A stretch of 64,000 nt of DNA from the NCBI RefSeq assembly GCF_001650695.1, contig NZ_LWQS01000125.1, positions 51,765-115,764 on the forward strand, given 5' to 3'. Under the pieces are notes generated by a model, which had not been told where the DNA came from, did no database searches, and worked only from the letters and a program-made list of their open reading frames with translations. Both the position numbers and the translations under genes were made by a program. This DNA comes from Chloroflexus islandicus (GTDB lineage Bacteria; Chloroflexota; Chloroflexia; Chloroflexales; Chloroflexaceae). Below, piece by piece: positions 53,040-61,468 of this stretch. Position 1 is the stretch's first letter. The number at the start of each line of letters is the position of its first letter.

Positions 53040-53597
53040 ATGATTGTCGTGGTGTATGGCAGCTCGACCAACAACACCAAAGATGCTGCAACGTTGATTG
53101 CCGAGACGTTGCGCTCCAAGACCACCCTGCCGGTCGATCTAATAGATGTAGCGATACTGAAGCGTGATCTGCGCCCACTGCTCGCGTATTGGGTTTGGAT
53201 CATCGGCTGCCCGACGTGGAATATCGGCGAGCTGCAAGATGATTGGTACGACGCTTTTCCCCAGTTTGACCAGCTTGATCTGCATGGAACCATCGTTGCC
53301 CTGTTTGGGTTTGGTGATCAGCAGGGCTATCCCGATACTTTTCAGGATGCGCTGGGCCTTATCGGGCGCAAGGTGCGCGAACGCGGCGCCACGATTATTG
53401 GACGCTGGCCAACCGCCGGTTATGATTTCTATCATTCTCTCGGCGTCGAAGACGGCATGTTTTTTGGTCTCGCTCTCGATTACGAAAACGAGGATGACAA
53501 GACCACCGATCGGATTCAAACGTGGGTTAACCAACTGCTCGACGAGCTCGTACCGCGATTTGAGCAAGCTCCGAGTGGCGGTGCGATTGCCGGCTAA
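53040..53597 (+). CDS. Long-chain flavodoxin
   Basis: A 185-residue FMN electron carrier. The phosphate loop VVYGSSTNNTKDAA replaces the usual GSxTGNT with GSSTNNT. The first isoalloxazine loop is GCPTWNIGELQDDWYD, and the second GFGDQQGYPDTFQDALG contains the long-chain insertion. Flavodoxins commonly replace ferredoxin under iron limitation, fitting the neighbouring siderophore-type transport genes. GAGGAGT eight bases upstream fixes the ATG at 53040; the frame is open 22 codons earlier. Confidence 0.93.
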   Translation: MIVVVYGSSTNNTKDAATLIAETLRSKTTLPVDLIDVAILKRDLRPLLAYWVWIIGCPTWNIGELQDDWYDAFPQFDQLDLHGTIVALFGFGDQQGYPDTFQDALGLIGRKVRERGATIIGRWPTAGYDFYHSLGVEDGMFFGLALDYENEDDKTTDRIQTWVNQLLDELVPRFEQAPSGGAIAG

Positions 53598-53796
53598 GAC
53601 CACGCTTTGGCTTGATAATATTGAGAAGTTCTAAATAGTTTAGGCGTTGCCTGATGCAGTTTACTGGCTTTGGCTGAGCCAACTGATTCAACTGCTCAGA
53701 TGGCCTAGTGTTGATGGTGGTCTGAGGGTGCAATGATCGCTGATGCTGCTGGCAGAATGAGCTTTCTGCCGGTAGCGGTTTGTTTGGAGAAGGCCG

Positions 53797-54750
53797 GTGA
53801 CGCGCTTGTTGATCATTCTGCTGCTTAGCGCGATCGTTTGGCTGGCCGGTTGTACGAGCGGTGCGCCGGTCAACCAGCCGTTGCAACTGGTTGAAACGAC
53901 GGCCTCATATCGCCTCATCCGGCACACGTTTGGCGAGACCCGAGCGCCACTTGCGCCGCAACGGATCTTGGCATTGGGTGAAGAAAGTTTGTTGGCCGAC
54001 CTGCTCGATGCCGGCTTCCGCCCGGTGGCGTCAAATGTGAATGTACCAGACAACGTGCCATTGTTAGCAACGGAAGAATTAGCTGGGATCGCGCTGTTTC
54101 CCTCGGCAAATGATATTTCGTTAGAGACGCTCAGCGCATATCAACCAGATTTGATTATCGGCACGCGCTTCTTTATCGAGCAGATCGGGTATGAACGTTT
54201 GTCCAAGATTGCACCTACTATTGCGTTGAGTGGTGCGACGCCGCTGGAAAACTATGTCGAAACGTTAGCTGTTTTTGGCCGAGGTGAAGAGGCGCAACGG
54301 ACAGTCGCCAACTTTCGCGCTGAGGTGCAGGTGATGGCTAACCGGCTGAATGCAGCCGGACAGAGCGTCTCAATGATGACCATCTATCCCGGTCCAAATG
54401 TCGCGCTTTGGTTCGATGGCCCCTCGCCGATCCCTCTGTTGGTGCGCGAGCTGGGGATCCAGTTCCGGCCTGATCCGGCAACGGTCAATGGTCTTAACAT
54501 TCGCAACGGTCGCGCCTTTATCAGTTTAGAACAGTTGACGCTGGCCAGCGGCGAGACCATCTTGCTGCTGCAAACCAGCGGTGTCGAAGGCGAGGCGCAG
54601 GCGGTTGTCGAACTACAAGCCAACCCGCTCTGGCAGCAATTACCGGCCGTCCAAGCACAGCGCGTTGTGATTCTCGATCGCATCGGTTATCCCGGCTTGC
54701 GCGGCCAACGCGCATTGTTGGCCGATTTGCAGCAGGCATTGTCGCCATGA
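53797..54750 (+). CDS. ABC transporter substrate-binding lipoprotein (iron-siderophore/B12 type)
   Basis: A 317-residue class III periplasmic binding protein with lipoprotein signal MTRLLIILLLSAIVWLAGC (Cys19). The fold is marked by PQRILALGEESLLADLLDAG, QPDLIIGTRFFIEQI, YERLSKIAPTIAL and the final helix region NPLWQQLPAVQAQRVV. It should deliver a ferric chelate or corrinoid to the ABC importer whose ATPase is at 50769. The start is GTG with GGAGAAGG upstream. Followed 16 bp later by a hypothetical gene. Confidence 0.9.
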   Translation: MTRLLIILLLSAIVWLAGCTSGAPVNQPLQLVETTASYRLIRHTFGETRAPLAPQRILALGEESLLADLLDAGFRPVASNVNVPDNVPLLATEELAGIALFPSANDISLETLSAYQPDLIIGTRFFIEQIGYERLSKIAPTIALSGATPLENYVETLAVFGRGEEAQRTVANFRAEVQVMANRLNAAGQSVSMMTIYPGPNVALWFDGPSPIPLLVRELGIQFRPDPATVNGLNIRNGRAFISLEQLTLASGETILLLQTSGVEGEAQAVVELQANPLWQQLPAVQAQRVVILDRIGYPGLRGQRALLADLQQALSP

Positions 54751-54766
54751 AGCGCAAGGAGAAGGT

Positions 54767-55174
54767 ATGTGCCGTAAACTCACCATTTTGGCCCGTGATA
54801 GCGCAATGCGCATGATTGCGCAGTGTGAACACGGAACTATTCATCTGTACTGGACAAGAGCAGCGCTTTTTCTACATCCTGCTGATCTGGCACCGTTGCT
54901 TGCCTTGATTCAATGCTGGCAGCCAGCTTTTGACGAAGCGCACAGTGAAGGATTTTTGATTACGAGGCGGCCTGATGGTTCGCTCCAGTTCTGGCATCAT
55001 GAGATTGGCTTGCGCCTAAGCGAAGGCGAACTCTACGATCTGGCCGCCCTGCTGTGGCATGCGGCAGGCCGTCTGAAGCTACTTGCCTCTTCTCCCTCAC
55101 TCCCGCCGCGCCATTCGTTAGAGCCGAGCCGGCCCTTGACCTGTGTGCCATTGCGACCTGAATGGCGGAATTGA
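54767..55174 (+). CDS. Hypothetical protein next to the metal-uptake genes
   Basis: A 135-residue soluble protein without signal peptide. The N-terminal half has ARDSAMRMIAQCEHGTIHLYW, with paired Cys/His that could bind metal, followed by helices LHPADLAPLLALIQ and LYDLAALLWHAAGRL; the last 30 residues are Pro/Ser-rich. I do not recognise the family. AAGGAGAAGGT directly precedes the ATG, and it follows the binding-protein gene by 16 bp, so it belongs to that unit. Confidence 0.65.
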   Translation: MCRKLTILARDSAMRMIAQCEHGTIHLYWTRAALFLHPADLAPLLALIQCWQPAFDEAHSEGFLITRRPDGSLQFWHHEIGLRLSEGELYDLAALLWHAAGRLKLLASSPSLPPRHSLEPSRPLTCVPLRPEWRN

Positions 55175-55308
55175 GCCAAAACGAGCCTTGTGTTATGTAG
55201 GCATGAATGCACTTCTCTATGGCGTGCCACTCGATAACGAGGGCAAGCCTGTGCTTTGGGAGAGATTGAAGCTACAGCATCAGGTGATGCCGGTGCATTG
55301 CTGACTGT

Positions 55309-56349
55309 TTAAGACAAGCCGGCGGCTAGCCCTAACGTGAGTTCGGCAGCCGGCCGCTCTTGGCATCCGCTTACGTTTTGCCCGGCCCACAGGGGCGAAA
55401 AATCGCCACTGCCTTGGCGTTCGACTTGGGCGCGGAGCGGCGCTAGGGCTGAGGCGGCTAAGGGAAAGGGCGGCGCTGCGGGATTGATCGGGCCAAGCTC
55501 GCGCATCAGGCGGTTGACGATGCCGCGGGCCGGGCGACCGCTAAACAGGTTGGTCAGCGCGGTGTGGCGGGCCGATGCGTGTTTTAGCGCCGCTCGATGG
55601 ACTGCGCTCGTCTTGGCTTCCGGGCAGAGCAAGTACGCTGTGCCTACCTGCACACCGGCGGCGCCAAGCGCCAACGCCGCCTTGACCCCTCTGGCATCGG
55701 CGATTCCGCCGGCGGCAATCACCGGTGTCTTGACCGCCTGCACCATTTGCGGGATCAACGCCAAGCTCCCGACTTGCGTACTCAGATCATCGGTGAGAAA
55801 CATACCGCGATGGCCGCCGGCTTCGAGACCCTGTGCGATGATCGCATCCACGCCGCGCGCTTCCAGCCATACTGCCTCGGTGACAGTGGTGGCCGAAGCG
55901 ATGATGGTCGCGCCCCATGCGCGCAGTGGGGCGATGAGTTCGTCAGGCGGCAGGCCGAAATGGAAGCTGATGACGGCAGGCCGGAAGGGTCGCAACACGT
56001 CGAGCAAGGCGGCGTTGAACGGTGCGCGCTGCGGGCCAGCCGGTAGCTGCGCTTGGTCGATGCCCAATTCGCGGTAATACGGCGCAAGCAATGCTCGCCA
56101 CGCCGCTTCACGAGCTGGATCTGGCTCTGGTTGCTGGTGGCAAAAGAAATTGAGGTTAAATGGTCGATCTGTCTGGGCAGTGAGTTTCACCAGTTCGGTA
56201 TACAATGCTTCTGGCGAGAGCATTGCGCACGGGAGCGATCCCAAACCGCCAGCGCGGCACACTGCCAGCGCCAGCTCGCTGTCTTGCGCACCGGCCATCG
56301 GGGCTTGGATAATTGGCAGCTCGATGCCGAAGAGGCGTTTGAGAGGCAT
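55309..56349 (-). CDS. Nitronate monooxygenase-like FMN oxidoreductase
   Basis: A 346-residue FMN-dependent TIM barrel of the nitronate monooxygenase / enoyl-reductase (FabK) group. Conserved pieces are LPIIQAPMAGAQDSEL at the start, GLGSLPCAMLS, FNLNFFCHQQPEP, the phosphate loop AQGLEAGGHRGMF and PVIAAGGIADARGV with VQVGTAYLLCPEA. NMO detoxifies alkyl nitronates such as propionate-3-nitronate. AAGGAGA precedes the ATG. Monocistronic, convergent with the metal-uptake unit. Confidence 0.88.
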   Translation of the reverse strand: MPLKRLFGIELPIIQAPMAGAQDSELALAVCRAGGLGSLPCAMLSPEALYTELVKLTAQTDRPFNLNFFCHQQPEPDPAREAAWRALLAPYYRELGIDQAQLPAGPQRAPFNAALLDVLRPFRPAVISFHFGLPPDELIAPLRAWGATIIASATTVTEAVWLEARGVDAIIAQGLEAGGHRGMFLTDDLSTQVGSLALIPQMVQAVKTPVIAAGGIADARGVKAALALGAAGVQVGTAYLLCPEAKTSAVHRAALKHASARHTALTNLFSGRPARGIVNRLMRELGPINPAAPPFPLAASALAPLRAQVERQGSGDFSPLWAGQNVSGCQERPAAELTLGLAAGLS

Positions 56350-56531
56350 ACATTCTCCTTGGTTTACGAGTAGACATCGCCAACTTGCCCCGACGTGGTT
56401 CAGTTTTGCCGGAACAATTTCATTTCTAACACATTATTAGCACCTCGTTGACCGCTGGCTAATATCGCTTCATCATAATACCAAAGCAGCAGAACATCAG
56501 GGCGCACGTCTGCCCGTCGTGAGGTGCAGCT

Positions 56532-56753
56532 ATGACCGAGCTAGGACGTTGGTTGATCGGCGCTGGCGTGGTTTTGATCGTGATCGGGTTGGTTGTGCTC
56601 GCCGCCGGCCGTTTGCCGTGGCTAGGCCGTCTACCCGGCGATATTCTGATCGAACGCGATAATCTGACCATCTTTATTCCACTCGGCACCATGCTCGTGG
56701 TGAGTCTGGTGTTGACCGTCATTGCCAACCTCATCGCGCGTTGGTGGCGGTAA
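56532..56753 (+). CDS. DUF2905 small membrane protein
   Basis: A 73-residue protein with two transmembrane helices (about 7-27 and 48-68) separated by the family signature GRLPWLGRLPGDILIERDNLTIFIPLGT (seen in two blocks). DUF2905 proteins are widespread in bacteria and have no proven role. GAGGTGC precedes the ATG. It is 21 bp before the eRF1-like gene and probably shares its transcript. Confidence 0.9.
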   Translation: MTELGRWLIGAGVVLIVIGLVVLAAGRLPWLGRLPGDILIERDNLTIFIPLGTMLVVSLVLTVIANLIARWWR

Positions 56754-56774
56754 CCGCCGAAAGGAAGGAAGTGT

Positions 56775-57944
56775 ATGATCGATCGCGACGCAGTGCAACA
56801 GATTCGAGCCGAGTTAGGCGAGTTGCAGTCGCCGGTGCTTTCGCTTTACGTTGAGGTTGATCCGGCCAACCCGGACAATGCGCGGCGAGCGTGGGAGCTG
56901 CGCGCGCGCAATGCGGTAAAGGCGCTGGCCGCGCCGGCTGCGGTTGAGCAGGCAGTACTCGCGGCGCTCGAGGCCGAATTTGCCCCCGAAGCGCGCACGT
57001 TAGCGATCTTTGCCGCTGAGACTGCGGGTTCGCAAGTCACGATCACGCGCTTGCCGTTGCATATCTCGCTGCCGCTGCTCGATTTGAGCAATGGCCGGGT
57101 TGAGGCGCGTTGGGGCGAACCGTACATTGCTCCGATCATCTATGCGCTCGATCAGTACGAGCGCACGGCTGTGATCTGGTTGCGCGGCGAGGGTTGGCGT
57201 TTCTTCGAGGTCTTTTTAGGCGAGATTGTCGAGCATACCGATGTCTTCCGCAGCGTCGAGGCCGAGCTCTGGCGCGAAGTCGATCAGTTTGACCCGCAGC
57301 GGTTGCGCGAGCGACTGCGCGCGCAGGCGATGGGCAACCGCGATCGCTTTGCCCGCCGGATGGAGAATATCGCAGCGCGCTATCTGCAACGGTTGGCCGG
57401 TTTGACCGAACGGGCGCTAGCCCACTTCGGCATTCGCCGGCTCGTCTTGCTGGGCCGGGATGAGGCAACAAAGCAGTTTGCGGCCCTGTTGCCGCGCACC
57501 GTCCAACAGATGGTTGTGGCCCACGTCTCTGATCTACCGCATCCCGAAGCGTCGCCGGCCCATGTGTTAGCCAAAGTCTTGCCGGCGCTTGAGCGGGTCG
57601 AACAAGTTCACGAGCAAGAGTTGCTCAATCAGGTGACGCGCCAACCCGGGGTGTGGGGTGTCGATCCGGTGTTGGCTGCGCTGCAAGAAGGCCGGCTGAG
57701 TGTCTTGCTGGCGCCGTGGCGGCTCAACGAACAGGTGTGGCTAGCCGGTGACGGGTTGTTGGCCGGCAGTCGTGAACAGGCGCTGGTGCTAGCGCCCGAT
57801 GCGGAACCGCAACCGGTTGCCTTGCGCGATGTGCTGGTTGATGCCTGCACGGCCTTTGCGACCCGGCTGGAATTTGTGTCGGGTGCAGCCGAAGAGCGCT
57901 TACTGCGCGATTTCAGCGGGTTGGCCGGCATCTTGCGCTGGTGA
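56775..57944 (+). CDS. Archaeo-eukaryotic release factor-like (baeRF family) protein
   Basis: A 389-residue cytoplasmic protein. The order of segments (LSLYVEVDPANPDNARRAW at the start, a middle AVIWLRGEGWRFFEVFLGEIVE, LVLLGRDEATKQFAALLP and a final GVWGVDPVLAALQEGRLSVLLAP) resembles the bacterial eRF1-domain proteins called baeRF/VLRF1-like, which share a fold with eRF1, Pelota and Vms1 peptidyl-tRNA hydrolases. No GGQ motif is visible, so hydrolysis would need another Gln. A role in ribosome rescue is an inference. AAAGGAAGGAAGT lies before the ATG; it precedes the chaperone genes. Confidence 0.65.
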   Translation: MIDRDAVQQIRAELGELQSPVLSLYVEVDPANPDNARRAWELRARNAVKALAAPAAVEQAVLAALEAEFAPEARTLAIFAAETAGSQVTITRLPLHISLPLLDLSNGRVEARWGEPYIAPIIYALDQYERTAVIWLRGEGWRFFEVFLGEIVEHTDVFRSVEAELWREVDQFDPQRLRERLRAQAMGNRDRFARRMENIAARYLQRLAGLTERALAHFGIRRLVLLGRDEATKQFAALLPRTVQQMVVAHVSDLPHPEASPAHVLAKVLPALERVEQVHEQELLNQVTRQPGVWGVDPVLAALQEGRLSVLLAPWRLNEQVWLAGDGLLAGSREQALVLAPDAEPQPVALRDVLVDACTAFATRLEFVSGAAEERLLRDFSGLAGILRW

Positions 57945-57998
57945 GCCGGCACAGATCGTTGCGCCAATCCTATCACAAACTGATACGGTAGAAATACT

Positions 57999-58928
57999 AT
58001 GGAATTCAAAGATTATTATGCCATCTTGGGCCTAAGCCCTGATGCCGACGATCAGGCGATTAAACAAGCCTACCGCAAACTGGCGCGGCAATACCATCCT
58101 GACGTCAATCCGGGCGATAAGCAGGCCGAAGAGCGCTTTAAAGAGATAAACGAAGCCTATCAGGCACTGAGCGACCCAGAGCGGCGGCGCAAGTACGACG
58201 AGTTGCGTTCGTACTATCAGCGCTGGCAACGCAGCGGCGGGCGCGGCGATTTCAACTGGAGCCAGTGGCAAGCGGCGCCGGGCCAGCAGGTGTATACCTA
58301 TAACGTTTCGCCCGAAGACCTTGAAGACCTGTTTGGGGCCGATAGTCCCTTCTCCGACTTCTTCAGCTCGATCTTCGGGCAACCGCAATTCCGCCGGCCT
58401 AGCCGTCCGGCGCGCGGACGCGACCTCGAAGCGCCGGTGACCGTCTCGCTGGAGGAGGCGTTTGCGGGCACGACTCGCTCGCTGCAAGTCGGCGACCGGC
58501 GGATCGAGGCGCGCATTCCGCGTGGTGTGCGCAGCGGCACCCGTGTACGGCTGAGCGGGCAGGGCGCTGCCGGCATTGGCGGCGGCCCGGCGGGCGATCT
58601 CTATCTGGTGGTCGAAGTCGAACCGCATCCGCAGTTCGAGCGCGATGGCGATGATTTGACCACCACGATCGAGGTCGATGCCTTTACGGCAGCGGTCGGC
58701 GGCGAGGTGCGGGTGCCGACGATCGATGGTACGGTGACGCTCAAGATTCCGCCGCGCACGCAGGCTGATAAGGTCTTCCGCCTGCGCGGCAAAGGCATGC
58801 CGCGGTTGGAAAACCCGGCAGAACGTGGCGATCTGTTTGCGCGGGTGAAATTGGTGTTGCCTGAACCGTTGACCGACGCCGAATTGAACACGTTGCGCGA
58901 ATTGGTTCGCAACCGCAAACGTTCGTGA
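57999..58928 (+). CDS. DnaJ/CbpA-type Hsp40 co-chaperone
   Basis: A 309-residue type II J-protein. The J domain (residues 4-70) has DYYAILGLSPDADDQAIKQAYRK and the essential HPD in ARQYHPDVNPGD. A Gly/Phe/Gln-rich linker follows, then the two-lobed C-terminal substrate domain (GRDLEAPVTVSLEEAFAG, IEARIPRGVRSGTRVRLSG). It lacks the zinc-finger repeats of DnaJ proper, so CbpA-like. It stimulates DnaK, which is not in the window. A CbpM-like gene lies 1.5 kb downstream, beyond htrA. Confidence 0.95.
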   Translation: MEFKDYYAILGLSPDADDQAIKQAYRKLARQYHPDVNPGDKQAEERFKEINEAYQALSDPERRRKYDELRSYYQRWQRSGGRGDFNWSQWQAAPGQQVYTYNVSPEDLEDLFGADSPFSDFFSSIFGQPQFRRPSRPARGRDLEAPVTVSLEEAFAGTTRSLQVGDRRIEARIPRGVRSGTRVRLSGQGAAGIGGGPAGDLYLVVEVEPHPQFERDGDDLTTTIEVDAFTAAVGGEVRVPTIDGTVTLKIPPRTQADKVFRLRGKGMPRLENPAERGDLFARVKLVLPEPLTDAELNTLRELVRNRKRS

Positions 58929-58941
58929 CGGTATCCAACCA

Positions 58942-59173
58942 GTAGAGCCGCACGGCGGTGCGGCTCCCCATGGTCGGTCGATCCGAATGGCCCGTAGAGC
59001 CGCACGGCGGTGCGGCTCCCCATGGTCGGTCGATCCGAATGGCCCGTAGAGCCGCACGGCTGTGCGGATCCCCATGGTCGGTCGATCCGCATGGCCGGCA
59101 GAGCCGCACGGCGGTGCGGCTCCCCATGGTCGGTCGATCCGAATGGCCCGTAGAGCCGCACGGCGGTGCGGCT
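58942..59173. repeat. 52-bp tandem repeat, about 4.5 units
   Basis: Units start at 58942, 58994, 59046, 59098 and 59150 (partial). Each is GTAGAGCCGCACGGCGG-TGCGGCTCCCCATGG-TCGGTCGATCC-rAATGGCCC with one to four differences and contains the hairpin GCCGCAC-ggcg-GTGCGGC. The array fills the gap between the J-protein and htrA genes. Open frames on both strands are an artefact of the repeat. Confidence 0.92.
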
Positions 59174-59206
59174 TCAATCAGAGATCATATAACAACGAGG
59201 TTTTCT

Positions 59207-60394
59207 ATGTCGCCACAACCCGGTCGCGGTCGTTGGATCGTGTTGTTCGTCGAAGTGGTCTTGCTGGCCGTGATCGCCGGCGCATTTTTGTGGACGGCGT
59301 TCGTGGGCAATCGTTCGGCGGCCGTTGCGGTCATGCCATCGCCAACGCCGTTTACGCTGGTCGCGCCGACAGTCATCCCGCTCACCGCGACCGATCTGGA
59401 AACCCAGATCGCCGCTGTCTATCGCGAGGCCGGGCCGAGCGTGGTCAATATCACCAGCCGCTCGATCAGTTACGATTTCTTCTTTAACCCGGTGCCGCGT
59501 CAAGGCAGTGGATCAGGCTTTTTCTATGATACACTAGGCCATATCATCACCAACTATCACGTGATCGCCGACGCCGATGAGTTGCAGGTGACGCTGGCCG
59601 ATGGCCGCACGCTGCCGGCTCAGATCGTGGGCAGTGATCCCTCGAACGATCTGGCCGTGATCAAGGTCGATCTGCCGGCTAGCGAGATTCGCCCGTTGCC
59701 GATCGGCGACTCGACGCAGGTCTACGTCGGCCAATTTGTGCTCGCGCTTGGCAACCCGTTTGGGTTAGAGCGAACGCTTACCTTTGGGATCGTGAGCGCC
59801 TTGGGCCGGGTGATCGAAAGCCCGAACCAGCGCTTCATCGGCGAGGTGATCCAATCGGATGTGGCGATCAATCCCGGCAACTCTGGCGGGCCGCTGCTCG
59901 ATTTGTCGGGACGGGTGATTGGGGTCAATTCAGCAATTCTTAGCCCCAGCGGGGCCAATGCCGGCATCGGCTTTGCGATCTCGGCGCGCACGGTACAGCG
60001 GGTTGTGCCAGTCTTGATCCGCGAGGGGCGTTATCCGCACCCGTCGCTTGGCGTGCGTGTGATCGAACTGACTCCCCAGCGCGCCGCCCTCTTCGAGCGG
60101 GCCGGGATGCGCTTGCCGGTGACGCAAGGGTTGCTCATCGCCGAACTGATCAACGGCGGCCCGGCGGCGCAAGCCGGTTTGCGCGGCCCTGACCGGTTGG
60201 TGCGGGTGGGTAATTGGAACTTGCCGGTTGGGGGTGATGTGATCGTGGCGATCAATGGCCGCTCCATCACCACCAGTCAGGAATTGCTGGTGTATTTGGA
60301 AACAGAGACCCAAGTCGGTGAAACCGTGCAGGTGACGTTCATCCGCGATGGCCGCGAACAGACTCTGCCGGTGACATTGGCTGAATTACGATAA
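59207..60394 (+). CDS. HtrA/DegP-type trypsin-like serine protease with PDZ domain
   Basis: A 395-residue envelope protease. It has an N-terminal signal anchor (about 11-32), a short linker, and a trypsin-like domain with triad His in IITNYHVIADADEL, Asp in DPSNDLAVIKVD and Ser in NPGNSGGPLLDLSG. A C-terminal PDZ domain follows (about 295-390, [20 protein letters not shown]). It degrades or chaperones misfolded exported proteins. The ATG at 59207 has GAGG upstream; the frame is open leftward through the 52-bp repeats, which are not coding. Confidence 0.95.
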   Translation: MSPQPGRGRWIVLFVEVVLLAVIAGAFLWTAFVGNRSAAVAVMPSPTPFTLVAPTVIPLTATDLETQIAAVYREAGPSVVNITSRSISYDFFFNPVPRQGSGSGFFYDTLGHIITNYHVIADADELQVTLADGRTLPAQIVGSDPSNDLAVIKVDLPASEIRPLPIGDSTQVYVGQFVLALGNPFGLERTLTFGIVSALGRVIESPNQRFIGEVIQSDVAINPGNSGGPLLDLSGRVIGVNSAILSPSGANAGIGFAISARTVQRVVPVLIREGRYPHPSLGVRVIELTPQRAALFERAGMRLPVTQGLLIAELINGGPAAQAGLRGPDRLVRVGNWNLPVGGDVIVAINGRSITTSQELLVYLETETQVGETVQVTFIRDGREQTLPVTLAELR

Positions 60395-60441
60395 CTATCG
60401 TGGCGAAGCGCCGCTTCGCCTCACCCAAGGAGACGCCGCCT

Positions 60442-60759
60442 ATGTTAGTGCGACGCATGAGCTTAGAAGAATTGGCGCTGGCGGTTGGTTTGCCGGTGCC
60501 GGTGTTGAAATATCTGGCTGATATCGGGTACATTCATCCCTTCCCGCAATTGCCGGCGGCTGAATTTGATGAATTGCGCCGGATTCGCCGCCTGATCGAC
60601 GATCTGGAAGTGCCTTCCGATGCGATCGATCTGGTGTTGCACATGCGCCGGCGCATGCTGGCAATGCAACGCGAAATTGCTCGCTTGCGCGCCGAGTTGG
60701 CGTACCGGCGCGCGCTCGATCGCGTCACCACGTGGGTTGACGCTGACTGGTATGAATGA
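60442..60759 (+). CDS. CbpM-like MerR-fold chaperone modulator
   Basis: A 105-residue protein. The N-terminal MerR-like helix-turn-helix (MSLEELALAVGLPVPVLKYLADIGYI) is followed by two helices ending in a coiled coil (LDLVLHMRRRMLAMQREIARLRAEL-like). CbpM proteins bind the J domain of CbpA and restrain it; closeness to the CbpA-type gene supports that call. AAGGAG lies 11 bp before the ATG at 60442. A DNA-binding role as a heat-shock (HspR-like) regulator is an alternative. Confidence 0.75.
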   Translation: MLVRRMSLEELALAVGLPVPVLKYLADIGYIHPFPQLPAAEFDELRRIRRLIDDLEVPSDAIDLVLHMRRRMLAMQREIARLRAELAYRRALDRVTTWVDADWYE

Positions 60760-60781
60760 TAATGATTAAGGAGGTGGAGCG

Positions 60782-61042
60782 ATGCCGGTCTATTCGATCG
60801 ATTTTCGCCCGTTTGACTATATTACCGCCGAACTTTCGGCGCTCTGGTGGTTTTACCTCTCGCAAGGGATTGCGTTGGTGGCGCTCGGCGTGGCAGTGAT
60901 GATTTGGCCTGAGCTACTGGCGTTCCTCGCCGCCGCGTTCTTCATTGCGATTGGCGTAGTCTTGCTGGTGCTGGGTTGGCGGGTGCGGCAGGTCAAACGC
61001 CGGTATGAACTCTTTAAGCGCTCGTTCCTGATCGAGCCATAA
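60782..61042 (+). CDS. Small two-helix membrane protein
   Basis: An 86-residue protein with two transmembrane segments (about 22-42 and 47-67) and a basic C-terminal tail VRQVKRRYELFKR. No family recognised. AAGGAGGTGG directly precedes the ATG, and it is tightly packed between the CbpM-like and Hsp20 genes, so it is a real gene of the stress unit. A membrane-stress role is an inference. Confidence 0.7.
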   Translation: MPVYSIDFRPFDYITAELSALWWFYLSQGIALVALGVAVMIWPELLAFLAAAFFIAIGVVLLVLGWRVRQVKRRYELFKRSFLIEP

Positions 61043-61060
61043 ACGCAAAGGAAGCACACA

Positions 61061-61468
61061 ATGAGCGATTCGTCGTACATTCGGATTCTGCGCAGCCGGT
61101 TGCCGTATGCCCAGTTCGACAGCCGGCCATGGTCGCCGCCCTTGAACGTGTTCGAGACCGATCGTGAGATGGTGCTGGTGATCGAGCTGGCCGGCGTCGA
61201 TCCGGCTACGTTGCAGATTGAGGCTGCTCCGGAGGTTGTCAGGATCGCTGGCGCGCGCCAATTGTCGCTGCCGGCGGGGTTGCGCCGTCTGCACCGCATG
61301 GAGATTGCTGCCGGCGTGTTTCAGATCGAAGTGCCGTTCGAGCGCCCGATCGATCCCGAACAGACCAGCGCCCGCTCGATCCACGGCCTGCTCGAGATTC
61401 GCCTGCCCTTCGCCGGGCGCGCGCTGCGGCAGGTGGTGATTCCGGTGTTGGAGGGAGAACGACCGTGA
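61061..61468 (+). CDS. Hsp20/alpha-crystallin family small heat-shock protein
   Basis: A 135-residue holdase. The alpha-crystallin domain runs from about 28 to 125: PPLNVFETDREMVLVIELAGV at the start and the near-terminal GLLEIRLPFAG, equivalent to the conserved GVLxxxxPK region. The C-terminus lacks a clear IxI, having VVIPVLEGE. It overlaps the Lon start by 4 bp (GTGA), so holdase and protease are translationally coupled. Confidence 0.92.
   Translation: MSDSSYIRILRSRLPYAQFDSRPWSPPLNVFETDREMVLVIELAGVDPATLQIEAAPEVVRIAGARQLSLPAGLRRLHRMEIAAGVFQIEVPFERPIDPEQTSARSIHGLLEIRLPFAGRALRQVVIPVLEGERP

Noticed and set aside
55203..55304. Possible 33-codon ORF (MNALLYGVPLDNEGK...)
   Set aside because: No ribosome site and no known family; could be an eroded fragment, evidence too thin to annotate.
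58032..59177. 381-codon minus-strand open frame
   Set aside because: Antisense to the J-protein and built in part from the 52-bp tandem repeats.
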